This document shows, in pieces, positions 1-13,600 of a DNA stretch of 64,000 bases; the stretch's first letter is position 1; each line of letters starts with the position of its first letter. The translations under genes were made by a program, and so were the position numbers. This stretch comes from Atherix ibis (Eukaryota; Arthropoda; Insecta; Diptera; Athericidae), in contig OY282608.1 of the NCBI GenBank assembly GCA_958298945.1, positions 79,532,806-79,596,805 on the forward strand. Direction: 5' to 3'. Under the pieces are notes generated by a model. It did no database searches and was not told where the DNA came from. It saw only the letters and a list, made by a program, of their open reading frames with translations.

Positions 1-3000
1 ACCAACAAACCAACAAACCAACAAACCAACAAACCAACAAACCAACAAACTAACAAACCAACAAACCAAAAAACGAAAAAACCAACAAACCAACAAACCA
101 ACAAACCAACAAAACAACAAACCAACAAACAAACAAACCAACAAACCAACAAACCAACAAACCAACAAACCAGCGGACCAACAAACCAACAAACGAGCAA
201 ACCAACAAACCAACAAACAAACAAACCATTAAACAAACAAACCAATAAACCAACAAACCAACAAACTAAAAACGAACAAACCAACAAACCAAAAACTAAC
301 AAACCAACACACAAATAAACCAATAAACCAACAAACCAACAAACCAACAAAACAACAAACCAACAAACAAACAAACCAACAAACCAACAAACCAACAAAC
401 CAACAAACCAACAAACCAGCAAACCAACAAACCAACAAACGAGCAAACCAACAAACCAACAAACAAACAAACCATTAAACGAACAAACCAATAAACCAAC
501 AAACCAACAAACTAAAAACGAACAAACCAACAAACCAAAAACTAACAAACCAACACACAAATAAACCAATAAACCAACAAACCAACAAACCAACAAGCCA
601 ACAAACGAACAAACCAACAAACCAACAAACCAACAAACCAACAAACCAACTAACCAACAAACCAACAAACCAATACACCAACAAACCAACAAACCAACAA
701 ACCAACAAACCAACAAACCAACAAACCAACAAACCAACAAACCAACAAGCCAACAAACCAACAAACCAACAAACGAACAAACCAACAAACCAGCAAACCA
801 ACAAACCAACAAACGAACAAACCAAAAAACCAAAAAACCAACAAACCAACAAACCAACAAACGAACAAACCACAACCCAACAAACCAACAAACCAACAAA
901 CAAACAAACCAACAAACCAACTAACCAACAAACCAATACACCAACAAACCAACAAACCAACAAACCAACAAACCAACAAACCAACAAACCAACAAACCAA
1001 CAAACCAACAAACGAACAAACCAAAAAAACCAACAAACCAAGAAACCAACAAATTAACAAACCAACAAACCAACAAACCAACAAACTAAAAACGAACAAA
1101 CCAACAAACCAACAAACTAACATACCAACAAACAAATAAACCAATAAACCAACAAACCAACAAACCAACAAACCAACAAACCAACAAACCAACAAACCAT
1201 AAAACCAACAAACGAACAAACCAACAAACCAACAATCCAACAAACCAACAAACCAACAAACCAACAAACCAACAAACCAACAAACCAACAAACTAACAAA
1301 CCAACAAACCAACAAACCAAAAAACGAAAAAACCAACAAACCAACAAACCAACAAACAAACAAACCAACAAACCAACAAACCAACAAACCAACAAACCAG
1401 CAGACCAACAAACCAACAAACGAGCAAACCAACAAACCAACAAACAAACAAACCATTAAACGAACAAACCAATAAACCAACAAACCAACAAACTAAAAAC
1501 GAACAAACCAACAAACCAACAAACTAACAAACCAACACACAAATAAACCAATAAACCAACAAACCAACAAACCAACAAGCCAACAAACGAACAAACCAAC
1601 AAACCAACAAACCAACAAACCAACAAACCAACTAACCAACAAACCAACAAACCAATACACCAACAAACCAACAAACCAACAAACCAACAAACCAACAAAC
1701 CAACAAACCAACAAACCAACAAACCAACAAGCCAACAAACCAACAAACCAACAAACGAACAAACCAACAAACCAGCAAACCAACAAACCAACAAACGAAC
1801 AAACCAAAAAACCAAAAAACCAACAAACCAACAAACCAACAAACGAACAAACCACAACCCAACAAACTAACAAACCAACAAACCAACAAACCAACAAACC
1901 AACTAACCAACAAACCAATACACCAACAAACCAACAAACCAACAAACCAACAAACCAACAAACCAACAAACCAACAAACCAACAAACCAACAAACCAACA
2001 AACCAACAAGCCAACAAACCAACAAACCAACAAACGAACAAACCAACAAACCAACAAACCAACAAACGAACAATTCAACAAACCAACAAACAAACAAACC
2101 AACAAGCCAACAAACCAACAAACTAACAAACCAACACACGAACAAACCAACAACCCAACAAACCAACAAACCAACAAACCAACAAACCAACAAACCAACA
2201 AACCAACCAACCAAAAAACCAACAAACGAAGAAACCAACAAACCAACAATCCAACAAACCAACAAACCAACAAACCAACAAACCAACAAACCAACAAACC
2301 AACAAACCAACAAACCAACAAACTAACAAACCAATAAACCAACAAACCAAAAAACGAAAAAACCAACAAACCTACAAACCAACAAACCAACAAACCAACA
2401 AAACAACAAACCAACGAACAAACAAACCAACAAACCAACAAACCAACAAACCAACAAACCAACAAACCAGCAGACCAACAAACCAATAAACGAACAAACC
2501 AACAAACCAACAAACCAACAAACAAACAAGTCAACAAACGAACAAACCAATAAACCAACAAACCAACAAACCAACAAACCAACAAACCAACAAACCAACA
2601 AACTAAAAACGCACAAAACAACAAACCAACAAACTAACAAACCAACAAACAAATAAACCAATAAACCAACAAACCAACACACCAACAAACCAACAAACCA
2701 ACAAACCAACAAACCAACAAACCAACAAACCAACAAACCAATAAACCAATAAACCAACAAACCAACAAACCAACAAACCAACAAACCAAAAAACGAACAA
2801 ACCAACAAACCAACAAACCAACAAACCAACAAACCAACAAACCAACAAACCAACAAACGAACAAACCAACAAACCAACAAACCAACAAACCAACAAACGA
2901 ACAAACCAAAAAACCAACAAACCAACAAACCAACAAACGAACAAACCACAACCCAACAAACCAACAAACCAACAAACCAACAAACCAACAACCGAACAAA

Positions 3001-3502
3001 CCAACAAACCAACAAACCAACAAACCAACAAACGAACAAACCAAAAAAACCAACAAACCAAAAAACCAACAAATTAACAAACCAACAAACCAACAAACTA
3101 AAAACGAACAAACCAGCAAACCAACAAACTAACAAACCAACAAACAAATAAACCAATAAACCAACAAACGAACAAACCAACAAACCAACAAACCAACAAA
3201 CCAACAAACGAACAAACCAAAAAACCAACAAACCAACAAACCAACAAACGAACAAACCACAACCCAACAAACCAACAAACCAACAACCCAACAAACCAAC
3301 AACCGAACAAACCAACAAACCAACAAACCAACAAACCAACAAACGAACAAACCAAAAAAACCAACAAACCAAGAAACCAACAAATTAACAAACCAACAAA
3401 CCAACAAACCAACAAACTAAAAACGAACAAACCACAACCCAACAAACCAACAAACCAACAAACCAAAAAACCAGCAAACGAACAAACCAACAAACCAACA
3501 AT
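1..3502. repeat. Left satellite segment, flavour A, outside the 20-kb duplication
   Basis: This is octamer satellite with many CTAAAAACGAAC blocks and AATACACC variants. Its first ~345 bases are a near copy of about 4,132-4,476 at an offset of 4,131 bases. The rare marker CAGCGG is at 171 and 4,302, and the CCAAAAACTAAC block recurs at the same offset. One visible difference is AAACAAAC near 235 where the later copy has AAACGAAC. The related marker CAGCAG appears near 1,398 and 2,468. AAATTAAC, the anchor of the following modules, is at 3,071 and 3,382. No gene or other element was found. Confidence 0.9.
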
Positions 3503-5636
3503 CCAACAAACCAACAAACCAACAAACCAACAAACCAACAAACCAACAAACCTACAAACCAACAAACCAACAAACCAACAAACCAACAACCGAACAAACC
3601 AACAAACCAACAAACCAACAAACCAACAAACGAACAAACCAAAAAAACCAACAAACCAAGAAACCAACAAATTAACAAACCAACAAACCAACAAACCAAC
3701 AAACTAAAAACGAACAAACCAGCAAACCAACAAACTAACAAACCAACAAACAAATAAACCAATAAACCAACAAACGAACAAACCAACAAACCAACAAACC
3801 AACAAACCAACAAACGAACAAACCAAAAAACCAACAAACCAACAAACCAACAAACGAACAAACCACAACCCAACAAACCAACAAACCAACAAACCAACAA
3901 ACCAACAACCGAACAAACCAACAAACCAACAAACCAACAAACCAACAAACGAACAAACCAAAAAAACCAACAAACCAAGAAACCAACAAATTAACAAACC
4001 AACAAACCAACAAACCAACAAACTAAAAACGAACAAACCACAACCCAACAAACCAACAAACCAACAAACCAAAAAACCAACAAACGAACAAACCAACAAA
4101 CCAACAATCCAACAAACCAACAAACCAACAAACCAACAAACCAACAAACCAACAAACCAACAAACCAACAAACCAACAAACTAACAAACCAACAAACCAA
4201 AAAACGAAAAAACCAACAAACCAACAAACCAACAAACCAACAAAACAACAAACCAACAAACAAACAAACCAACAAACCAACAAACCAACAAACCAACAAA
4301 CCAGCGGACCAACAAACCAACAAACGAGCAAACCAACAAACCAACAAACAAACAAACCATTAAACGAACAAACCAATAAACCAACAAACCAACAAACTAA
4401 AAACGAACAAACCAACAAACCAAAAACTAACAAACCAACACACAAATAAACCAATAAACCAACAAACCAACAAACCAACAAACCAACAAACGAACAAACC
4501 AACAAACCAACAAACCAACAAACCAACAAACGAACAAACCAAAAAACCAACAAACCAACAAACCAACAAACGAACAAACCACAACCCAACAAACCAACAA
4601 ACCAACAAACCAACAAACCAACAACCGAACAAACCAACAAACCAACAAACCAACAAACCAACAAACCAACAAACGAACAAACCAAAAAAACGAACAAACC
4701 AAGAAACCAACAAATTAACAAACCAACAAACCAACAAACCAACAAACTAAAAACGAACAAACCAGCAAACCAACAAACTAACAAACCAACAAACAAATAA
4801 ACCAATAAACCAACAAACGAACAAACCAACAAACCAACAAACCAACAAACCAACAAACGAACAAACCAAAAAACCAACAAACCAACAAACCAACAAACGA
4901 ACAAACCTCAACCCAACAAACCAACAAACCAACAAACCAACAAACCAACAACCGAACAAACCAACAAACCAACAAACCAACAAACCAACAAACGAACAAA
5001 CCAAAAAAACCAACAAACCAAGAAACCAACAAATTAACAAACCAACAAACCAACAAAACAACAAACTAAAAACGAACAAACCACAACCCAACAAACCAAC
5101 AAACCAACAAACCAAAAAACCAACAAACGAACAAACCAACAAACCAACAATCCAACAAACCAACAAACCAACAAACCAACAAACCAACAAACCAACAAAC
5201 CAACAAACCAACAAACCAACAAACCAACAACCGAACAAACCAACAAACCAACAAACCAACAAACCAACAAACGAACAAACCAAAAAAACCAACAAACCAA
5301 GAAACCAACAAATTAACAAACCAACAAACCAACAAACCAACAAACTAAAAACGAACAAACCAGCAAACCAACAAACTAACAAACCAACAAACAAATAAAC
5401 CAATAAACCAACAAACGAACAAACCAACAAACCAACAAACCAACAAACCAACAAACGAACAAACCAAAAAACCAACAAACCAACAAACCAACAAACGAAC
5501 AAACCACAACCCAACAAACCAACAAACCAACAAACCAACAAACCAACAACCGAACAAACCAACAAACCAACAAACCAACAAACCAACAAACGAACAAACC
5601 AAAAAAACCAACAAACCAAGAAACCAACAAATTAAC
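3071..5636. repeat. Short modules of ~0.28-0.32 kb pairing into a ~0.6-kb repeat
   Basis: The variant octamer AAATTAAC starts at 3,071, 3,382, 3,669, 3,988, 4,712, 5,031, 5,310 and 5,629. The spacings are 311, 287, 319, 724, 319, 279 and 319 bases. Each anchor follows a fixed string of variants (CCAAAAAAACC, then AAGAAACC) and is followed by CTAAAAACGAAC. After that the modules alternate between two endings, CCAGCAAACC and CCACAACCC. The alternation makes a dimer of about 0.6 kb, for example 4,712 to 5,310 (598) and 5,031 to 5,629 (598). The 724 gap holds an inserted block carrying CAGCGG. The same grammar continues to about 18.1 kb. Confidence 0.85.
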
Positions 5637-7940
5637 AAACCAACAAACCAACAAACCAACAAACTAAAAACGAACAAACCACAACCCAACAAACCAACAA
5701 ACCAACAAACCAAAAAACCAACAAACGAACAAACCAACAAACCAACAATCCAACAAACCAACAAACCAACAAACCAACAAACCAACAAACCAACAAACCA
5801 ACAAACCAACAAACTAACAAACCAACAAACCAAAAAACGAAAAAACCAACAAACCAACAAACCAACAAACCAACAAAACAACAAACCAACAAACAAACAA
5901 ACCAACAAACCAACAAACCAACAAACCAACAAACCAGCGGACCAACAAACCAACAAACGAGCAAACCAACAAACCAACAAACAAACAAACCATTAAACGA
6001 ACAAACCAATAAACCAACAAACCAACAAACTAAAAACGAACAAACCAACAAACCAAAAACTAACAAACCAACACACAAATAAACCAATAAACCAACAAAC
6101 CAACAAACCAACAAGCCAACAAACGAACAAACCAACAAACCAACAAACCAACAAACCAACAAACCAACTAACCAACAAACCAGCAAACCAATACACCAAC
6201 AAACCAACAAACCAACAAACCAACAAACCAACAAACCAACAAACCAACAAACCAATAAACCAACAAGCCAACAAACCAACAAACCAACAAACGAACAAAC
6301 CAACAAACCAGCAAACCAACAAACCAACAAACGAACAAACCAAAAAACCAAAAAACCAACAAACCAACAAACCAACAAACGAACAAACCACAACCCAACA
6401 AACCAACAAACCAACAAACAAACAAACCAACAAACCAACAAACCAACAAACTAAAAACGAACAAACCAGCAAACCAACAAACTAACAAACCAACAAACAA
6501 ATAAACCAATAAACCAACAAACGAACAAACCAACAAACCAACAAACCAACAAACCAACAAACGAACAAACCAAAAAACCAACAAACCAACAAACCAACAA
6601 ACGAACAAACCACAACCCAACAAACCAACAAACCAACAAACCAACAAACCAACAACCGAACAAACCAACAAACCAACAAACCAGCAAACCAACAAACGAA
6701 CAAACCAAAAAAACCAACAAACCAAGAAACCAACAAATTAACAAACCAACAAACCAACAAACCAACAAACTAAAAACGAACAAACCACAACCCAACAAAC
6801 CAACAAACCAACAAACCAAAAAACCAACAAACGAACAAACCAACAAACCAACAATCCAACAAACCAACAAACTAAAAACGAACAAACCAGCAAACCAACA
6901 AACTAACAAACCAACAAACAAATAAACCAATAAACCAACAGACGAACAAACCAACAAACCAACAAACCAACAAACCAACAAACGAACAAACCAAAAAACC
7001 AACAAACCAACAAACCAACAAACGAACAAACCACAACCCAACAAACCAACAAACCAACAAACCAACAAACCAACAACCGAACAAACCAACAAACCAACAA
7101 ACCAACAAACCAACAAACGAACAAACCAAAAAAACCAACAAACCAAGAAACCAACAAATTAACAAACCAACAAACCAACAAACTAAAAACGAACAAACCA
7201 CAACCCAACAAACCAACAAACCAACAAACCAAAAAACCAACAAACGAACAAACCAACAAACCAACAATCCAACAAACCAACAAACCAACAAACCAACAAA
7301 CCAACAAACCAACAAACCAACAAACCAACAAACTAACAAACCAAAAAACGAAAAAACCAACAAACCAACAAACCAACAAACCAACAAAACAACAAACCAA
7401 CAAACAAACAAACCAACAAACCAACAAACCAACAAACCAACAAACCAGCGGACCAACAAACCAACAAACGAGCAAACCAACAAACCAACAAACAAACAAA
7501 CCATTAAACGAACAAACCAATAAACCAACAAACCAACAAACTAAAAACGAACAAACCAACAAACCAAAAACTAACAAACCAACACACAAATAAACCAATA
7601 AACCAACAAACCAACAAACCAACAAGCCAACAAACGAACAAACCAACAAACCAACAAACCAACAAACCAACAAACCAACTAACCAACAAACCAACAAACC
7701 AATACACCAACAAACCAACAAACCAACAAACCAACAAACCAACAAACCAACAAACCAACAAACCAACAAACCAACAAACCAACAAGCCAACAAACCAACA
7801 AACCAACAAACCAACAAACGAACAAACCAACAAACCAGCAAACCAACAAACCAACAAACGAACAAACCAAAAAACCAAAAAACCAACAAACCAACAAACC
7901 AACAAACGAACAAACCACAACCCAACAAACCAACAAACCA
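5330..7940. repeat. 2,680-bp composite repeat, copy 1
   Basis: The CAGCGG marker falls at 5,935, 7,446, 8,615 and 10,126, so the spacing alternates 1,511, 1,169, 1,511. Two such sub-blocks make a 2,680-bp unit. Copy 1 aligns with 8,026-10,620: CTAAAAACGAAC at 5,345 and 8,041 (offset 2,696), CAATCC at 5,749 and 8,437 (2,688), CAGCAAACCAATACACC at 6,181 and 8,861 (2,680). The offset changes in exact steps of 8, as expected from gain or loss of single octamers. Homology ends near 7,943, where copy 1 has CTAAAAACGAACAACCC and copy 2 does not. The pair recurs at +19,927. Confidence 0.85.
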
Positions 7941-8025
7941 ACAAACTAAAAACGAACAACCCAACAAACCAACAAACCAACAAACCAAAAAACCAACAAA
8001 CGAACAAACCAACAAACCAACAATC

Positions 8026-10620
8026 CAACAAACCAACAAACTAAAAACGAACAAACCAGCAAACCAACAAACTAACAAACCAACAAACAAATAAACCAAT
8101 AAACCAACAAACGAACAAACCAACAAACCAACAAACCAACAAACCAACAAACGAACAAACCAAAAAACCAACAAACCAACAAACCAACAAACGAACAAAC
8201 CACAACCCAACAAACCAACAAACCAACAAACCAACAAACCAACAACCGAACAAACCAACAAACCAACAAACCAACAAACCAACAAACGAACAAACCAAAA
8301 AAACCAACAAACCAAGAAACCAACAAATTAACAAACCAACAAACCAACAAACTAAAAACGAACAAACCACAACCCAACAAACCAACAAACCAACAAACCA
8401 AAAAACCAACAAACGAACAAACCAACAAACCAACAATCCAACAAACCAACAAACCAACAAACCAACAAACCAACAAACCAACAAACCAACAAACCAACAA
8501 ACTAACAAACCAAAAAACGAAAAAACCAACAAACCAACAAACCAACAAACCAACAAAACAACAAACCAACAAACAAACAAACCAACAAACCAACAAACCA
8601 ACAAACCAACAAACCAGCGGACCAACAAACCAACAAACGAGCAAACCAACAAACCAACAAACAAACAAACCATTAAACGAACAAACCAATAAACCAACAA
8701 ACCAACAAACTAAAAACGAACAAACCAACAAACCAAAAACTAACAAACCAACACACAAATAAACCAATAAACCAACAAACCAACAAACCAACAAGCCAAC
8801 AAACGAACAAACCAACAAACCAACAAACCAACAAACCAACAAACCAACTAACCAACAAACCAGCAAACCAATACACCAACAAACCAACAAACCAACAAAC
8901 CAACAAACCAACAAACCAACAAACCAACAAACCAATAAACCAACAAGCCAACAAACCAACAAACCTACAAACGAACAAACCAACAAACCAGCAAACCAAC
9001 AAACCAACAAACGAACAAACCAAAAAACCAAAAAACCAAAAAACCAACAAACCAACAAACCAACAAACGAACAAACCACAACCCAACAAACCAACAAACC
9101 AACAAACAAACAAACCAACAAACCAACAAACCAACAAACTAAAAACGAACAAACCAGCAAACCAACAAACTAACAAACCAACAAACAAATAAACCAATAA
9201 ACCAACAAACGAACAAACCAACAAACCAACAAACCAACAAACCAACAAACGAACAAACCAAAAAACCAACAAACCAACAAACCAACAAACGAACAAACCA
9301 CAACCCAACAAACCAACAAACCAACAAACCAACAAACCAACAACCGAACAAACCAACAAACCAACAAACCAACAAACGAACAAACCAAAAAAACCAACAA
9401 ACCAAGAAACCAACAAATTAACAAACCAACAAACCAACAAACCAACAAACTAAAAACGAACAAACCACAACCCAACAAACCAACAAACCAACAAACCAAA
9501 AAACCAACAAACGAACAAACCAACAAACCAACAATCCAACAAACCAACAAACTAAAAACGAACAAACCAGCAAACCAACAAACTAACAAACCAACAAACA
9601 AATAAACCAATAAACCAACAAACGAACAAACCAACAAACCAACAAACCAACAAACCAACAAACGAACAAACCAAAAAACCAACAAACCAACAAACCAACA
9701 AACGAACAAACCACAACCCAACAAACCAACAAACCAACAAACCAACAAACCAACAACCGAACAAACCAACAAACCAACAAACCAACAAACCAACAAACGA
9801 ACAAACCAAAAAAACCAACAAACCAAGAAACCAACAAATTAACAAACCAACAAACCAACAAACTAAAAACGAACAAACCACAACCCAACAAACCAACAAA
9901 CCAACAAACCAAAAAACCAACAAACGAACAAACCAACAAACCAACAATCCAACAAACCAACAAACCAACAAACCAACAAACCAACAAACCAACAAACCAA
10001 CAAACCAACAAACTAACAAACCAAAAAACGAAAAAACCAACAAACCAACAAACCAACAAACCAACAAAACAACAAACCAACAAACAAACAAACCAACAAA
10101 CCAACAAACCAACAAACCAACAAACCAGCGGACCAACAAACCAACAAACGAGCAAACCAACAAACCAACAAACAAACAAACCATTAAACGAACAAACCAA
10201 TAAACCAACAAACCAACAAACTAAAAACGAACAAACCAACAAACCAAAAACTAACAAACCAACACACAAATAAACCAATAAACCAACAAACCAACAAACC
10301 AACAAGCCAACAAACGAACAAACCAACAAACCAACAAACCAACAAACCAACAAACCAACTAACCAACAAACCAACAAACCAATACACCAACAAACCAACA
10401 AACCAACAAACCAACAAACCAACAAACCAACAAACCAACAAACCAACAAACCAACAAACCAACAAGCCAACAAACCAACAAACCAACAAACCAACAAACG
10501 AACAAACCAACAAACCAGCAAACCAACAAACCAACAAACGAACAAACCAAAAAACCAAAAAACCAACAAACCAACAAACCAACAAACGAACAAACCACAA
10601 CCCAACAAACCAACAAACCA
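8026..10620. repeat. 2,680-bp composite repeat, copy 2
   Basis: Second copy of the 1,511 + 1,169 composite unit, separated from copy 1 by an 85-base stretch (7,941-8,025) that again holds CTAAAAACGAAC and CAATCC variants. Differences from copy 1 include CCTACAAACG near 8,964 in place of CCAACAAACG, and one extra CCAAAAAA octamer near 9,020, compensated further on so that the offset returns to 2,680. A sub-block of about 660 bases starting at 6,872 recurs almost unchanged at 8,041 and 9,552. Confidence 0.83.
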
Positions 10621-13600
10621 ACAAACAAACAAACCAACAAACCAACTAACCAACAAACCAATACACCAACAAACCAACAAACGAACAAACCAAAAAAACC
10701 AACAAACCAAGAAACCAACAAATTAATAAACCAACAAACCAACAAACCAACAAACTAAAAACGAACAAACCAGCAAACCAACAAACTAACAAACCAACAA
10801 ACAAATAAACCAATAAACCAACAAACGAACAAACCAACAAACCAACAAACCAACAAACCAACAAACGAACAAACCAAAAAACCAACAAACCAACAAACCA
10901 ACAAACGAACAAACCACAACCCAACAAACCAACAAACCAACAAACCAACAAACCAACAACCGAACAAACCAACAAACCAACAAACCAACAAACCAACAAA
11001 CGAACAAACCAAAAAAACCAACAAACCAAGAAACCAACAAATTAACAAACCAACAAACCAACAAACCAACAAACCAACAAACTAAAAACGAACAAACCAC
11101 AACCCAACAAACCAACAAACCAACAAACCAAAAAACCAACAAACGAACAAACCAACAAACCAACAATCCAACAAACCAACAAACCAACAAACCAACAAAC
11201 CAACAAACCAACAAACCAACAAACCAAAAAACCAACAACCGAACAAACCAACAAACCAACAAACCAACAAACCAACAAACGAACAAACCAAAAAAACCAA
11301 CAAACCAAGAAACCAACAAATTAACAAACCAACAAACCAACAAACCAACAAACTAAAAACGAACAAACCAACAAACCAACAAACCAACAACCGAAAAAAC
11401 CAACAAACCAACAAAATCAACAAACCAACAAACGAACAAACCAAAAAAACCAACAAACCAAGAAACCAACAAATTAACAAACCAACAAACCAACAAACCA
11501 ACAAACTAAAAACGAACAAACCAGCAAACCAACAAACTAACAAACCAACAAACAAATAAACCAATAAACCAACAAACGAACAAACCAACAAACCAACAAA
11601 CCAACAAACCAACAAACGAACAAACCAAAAAACCAACAAACCAACAAACCAACAAACGAACAAACCACAACCCAACAAACCAACAAACCAACAAACCAAC
11701 AAACCAACAACCGAACAAACCAACAAACCAACAAACCAACAAACCAACAAACGAACAAATCAAAAAAACCAACAAACCAAGAAACCAACAAATTAACAAA
11801 CCAACAAACCAACAAACCAACAAACTAAAAACGAACAAACCACAACCCAACAAACCGACAAACCAACAAACCAAAAAACCAACAAACGAACATACCAACA
11901 AACCAACAATATAACAAACCAACAAACCAACAAACCAACAAACCAACAAACCAACAAACCAACAAACCAACAAACCAACAAACCAACAAACCAACAAGCC
12001 AACAAACCAACAAACCAACAAACGAACAAACCAACAAACCAGCAAACCAACAAACCAACAAACGAACAAACCAAAAAACCAAAAAACCAACAAACCAACA
12101 AACGAACAAACGAACAAACCAAAAAACGAACAAACCAAAAAACCAAAAAACCAACAATCCAACAAACCAACAAACCAACAAACCAACAAACCAACAAACA
12201 AACAAACCAACAAACCAACAAACTAACAAACCAACAAACCAAAAAACGAAAAAACCAACAAACCAACAAACCAACAAACTAACAAACGAACAAACCAAAA
12301 AAACCAACAAACCAAGAAACCAACAAATTAACAAACCAACAAACCAACAAACCAACAAACTAAAAACGAACAAACCAGCAAACCAACAAACTAACAAACC
12401 AACAAACAAATAAACCAATAAACCAACAAACGAACAAACCAACAAACCAACAAACCAACAAACCAACAAACGAACAAACCAAAAAACCAACAAACCAACA
12501 AACCAACAAACCAACAAGCCAACAAACCAACAAACCAACAAACGAACAAACCAACAAACCAGCAAACCAACAAACCAACAAACGAACAAACCAAAAAACC
12601 AAAAAACCAACAAACCAACAAACCAACAAACGAACAAACCACAACCCAACAAACCAACAAACCAACAAACAAACAAACCAACAAACCAACTAACCAACAA
12701 ACCAATACACCAACAAACCAACAAACGAACAAACCAAAAAAACCAACAAACCAAGAAACCAACAAATTAACAAACCAACAAACCAACAAACCAACAAACT
12801 AAAAACGAACAAACCAGCAAACCAACAAACTAACAAAACAACAAACAAATAAACCAATAAACCAACAAACGAACAAACCAACAAACCAACAAACCAACAA
12901 ACCAACAAACCAACAAACGAACAAACCAAAAAACCAACAAACCAACAAACCAACAAACGAACAAACCACAACCCAACAAACCAACAAACCAACAAACCAA
13001 CAAACCAACAACCGAACAAACCAACAAACCAACAAACCAACAAACCAACAAACGAACAAACCAAAAAAACCAACAAACCAAGAAACCAACAAATTAACAA
13101 ACCAACAAACCAACAAACCAACAAACTAAAAACGAACAAACCACAACCCAACAAACCAACAAACCAACAAACCAAAAAACCAACAAACGAACAAACCAAC
13201 AAACCAACAATCCAACAAACCAACAAACCAACAAACCAACAAACCAACAAACCAACAAACCAACAAACCAACAAACCAACAAACCAACAAACCAACAACC
13301 GAACAAACCAACAAACCAACAAACCAACAAACCAACAAACGAACAAACCAAAAAAACCAACAAACCAAGAAACCAACAAATTAACAAACCAACAAACCAA
13401 CAAACCAACAAACTAAAAACGAACAAACCAACAAACCAACAAACCAACAACCGAACAAACCAACAAACCAACAAACCAACAAACCAACAAACGAACAAAC
13501 CAAAAAAACCAACAAACCAAGAAACCAACAAACTAACAAACCAACAAACCAACAAACCAACAAACTAAAAACGAACAAACCAGCAAACCAACAAACTAAC

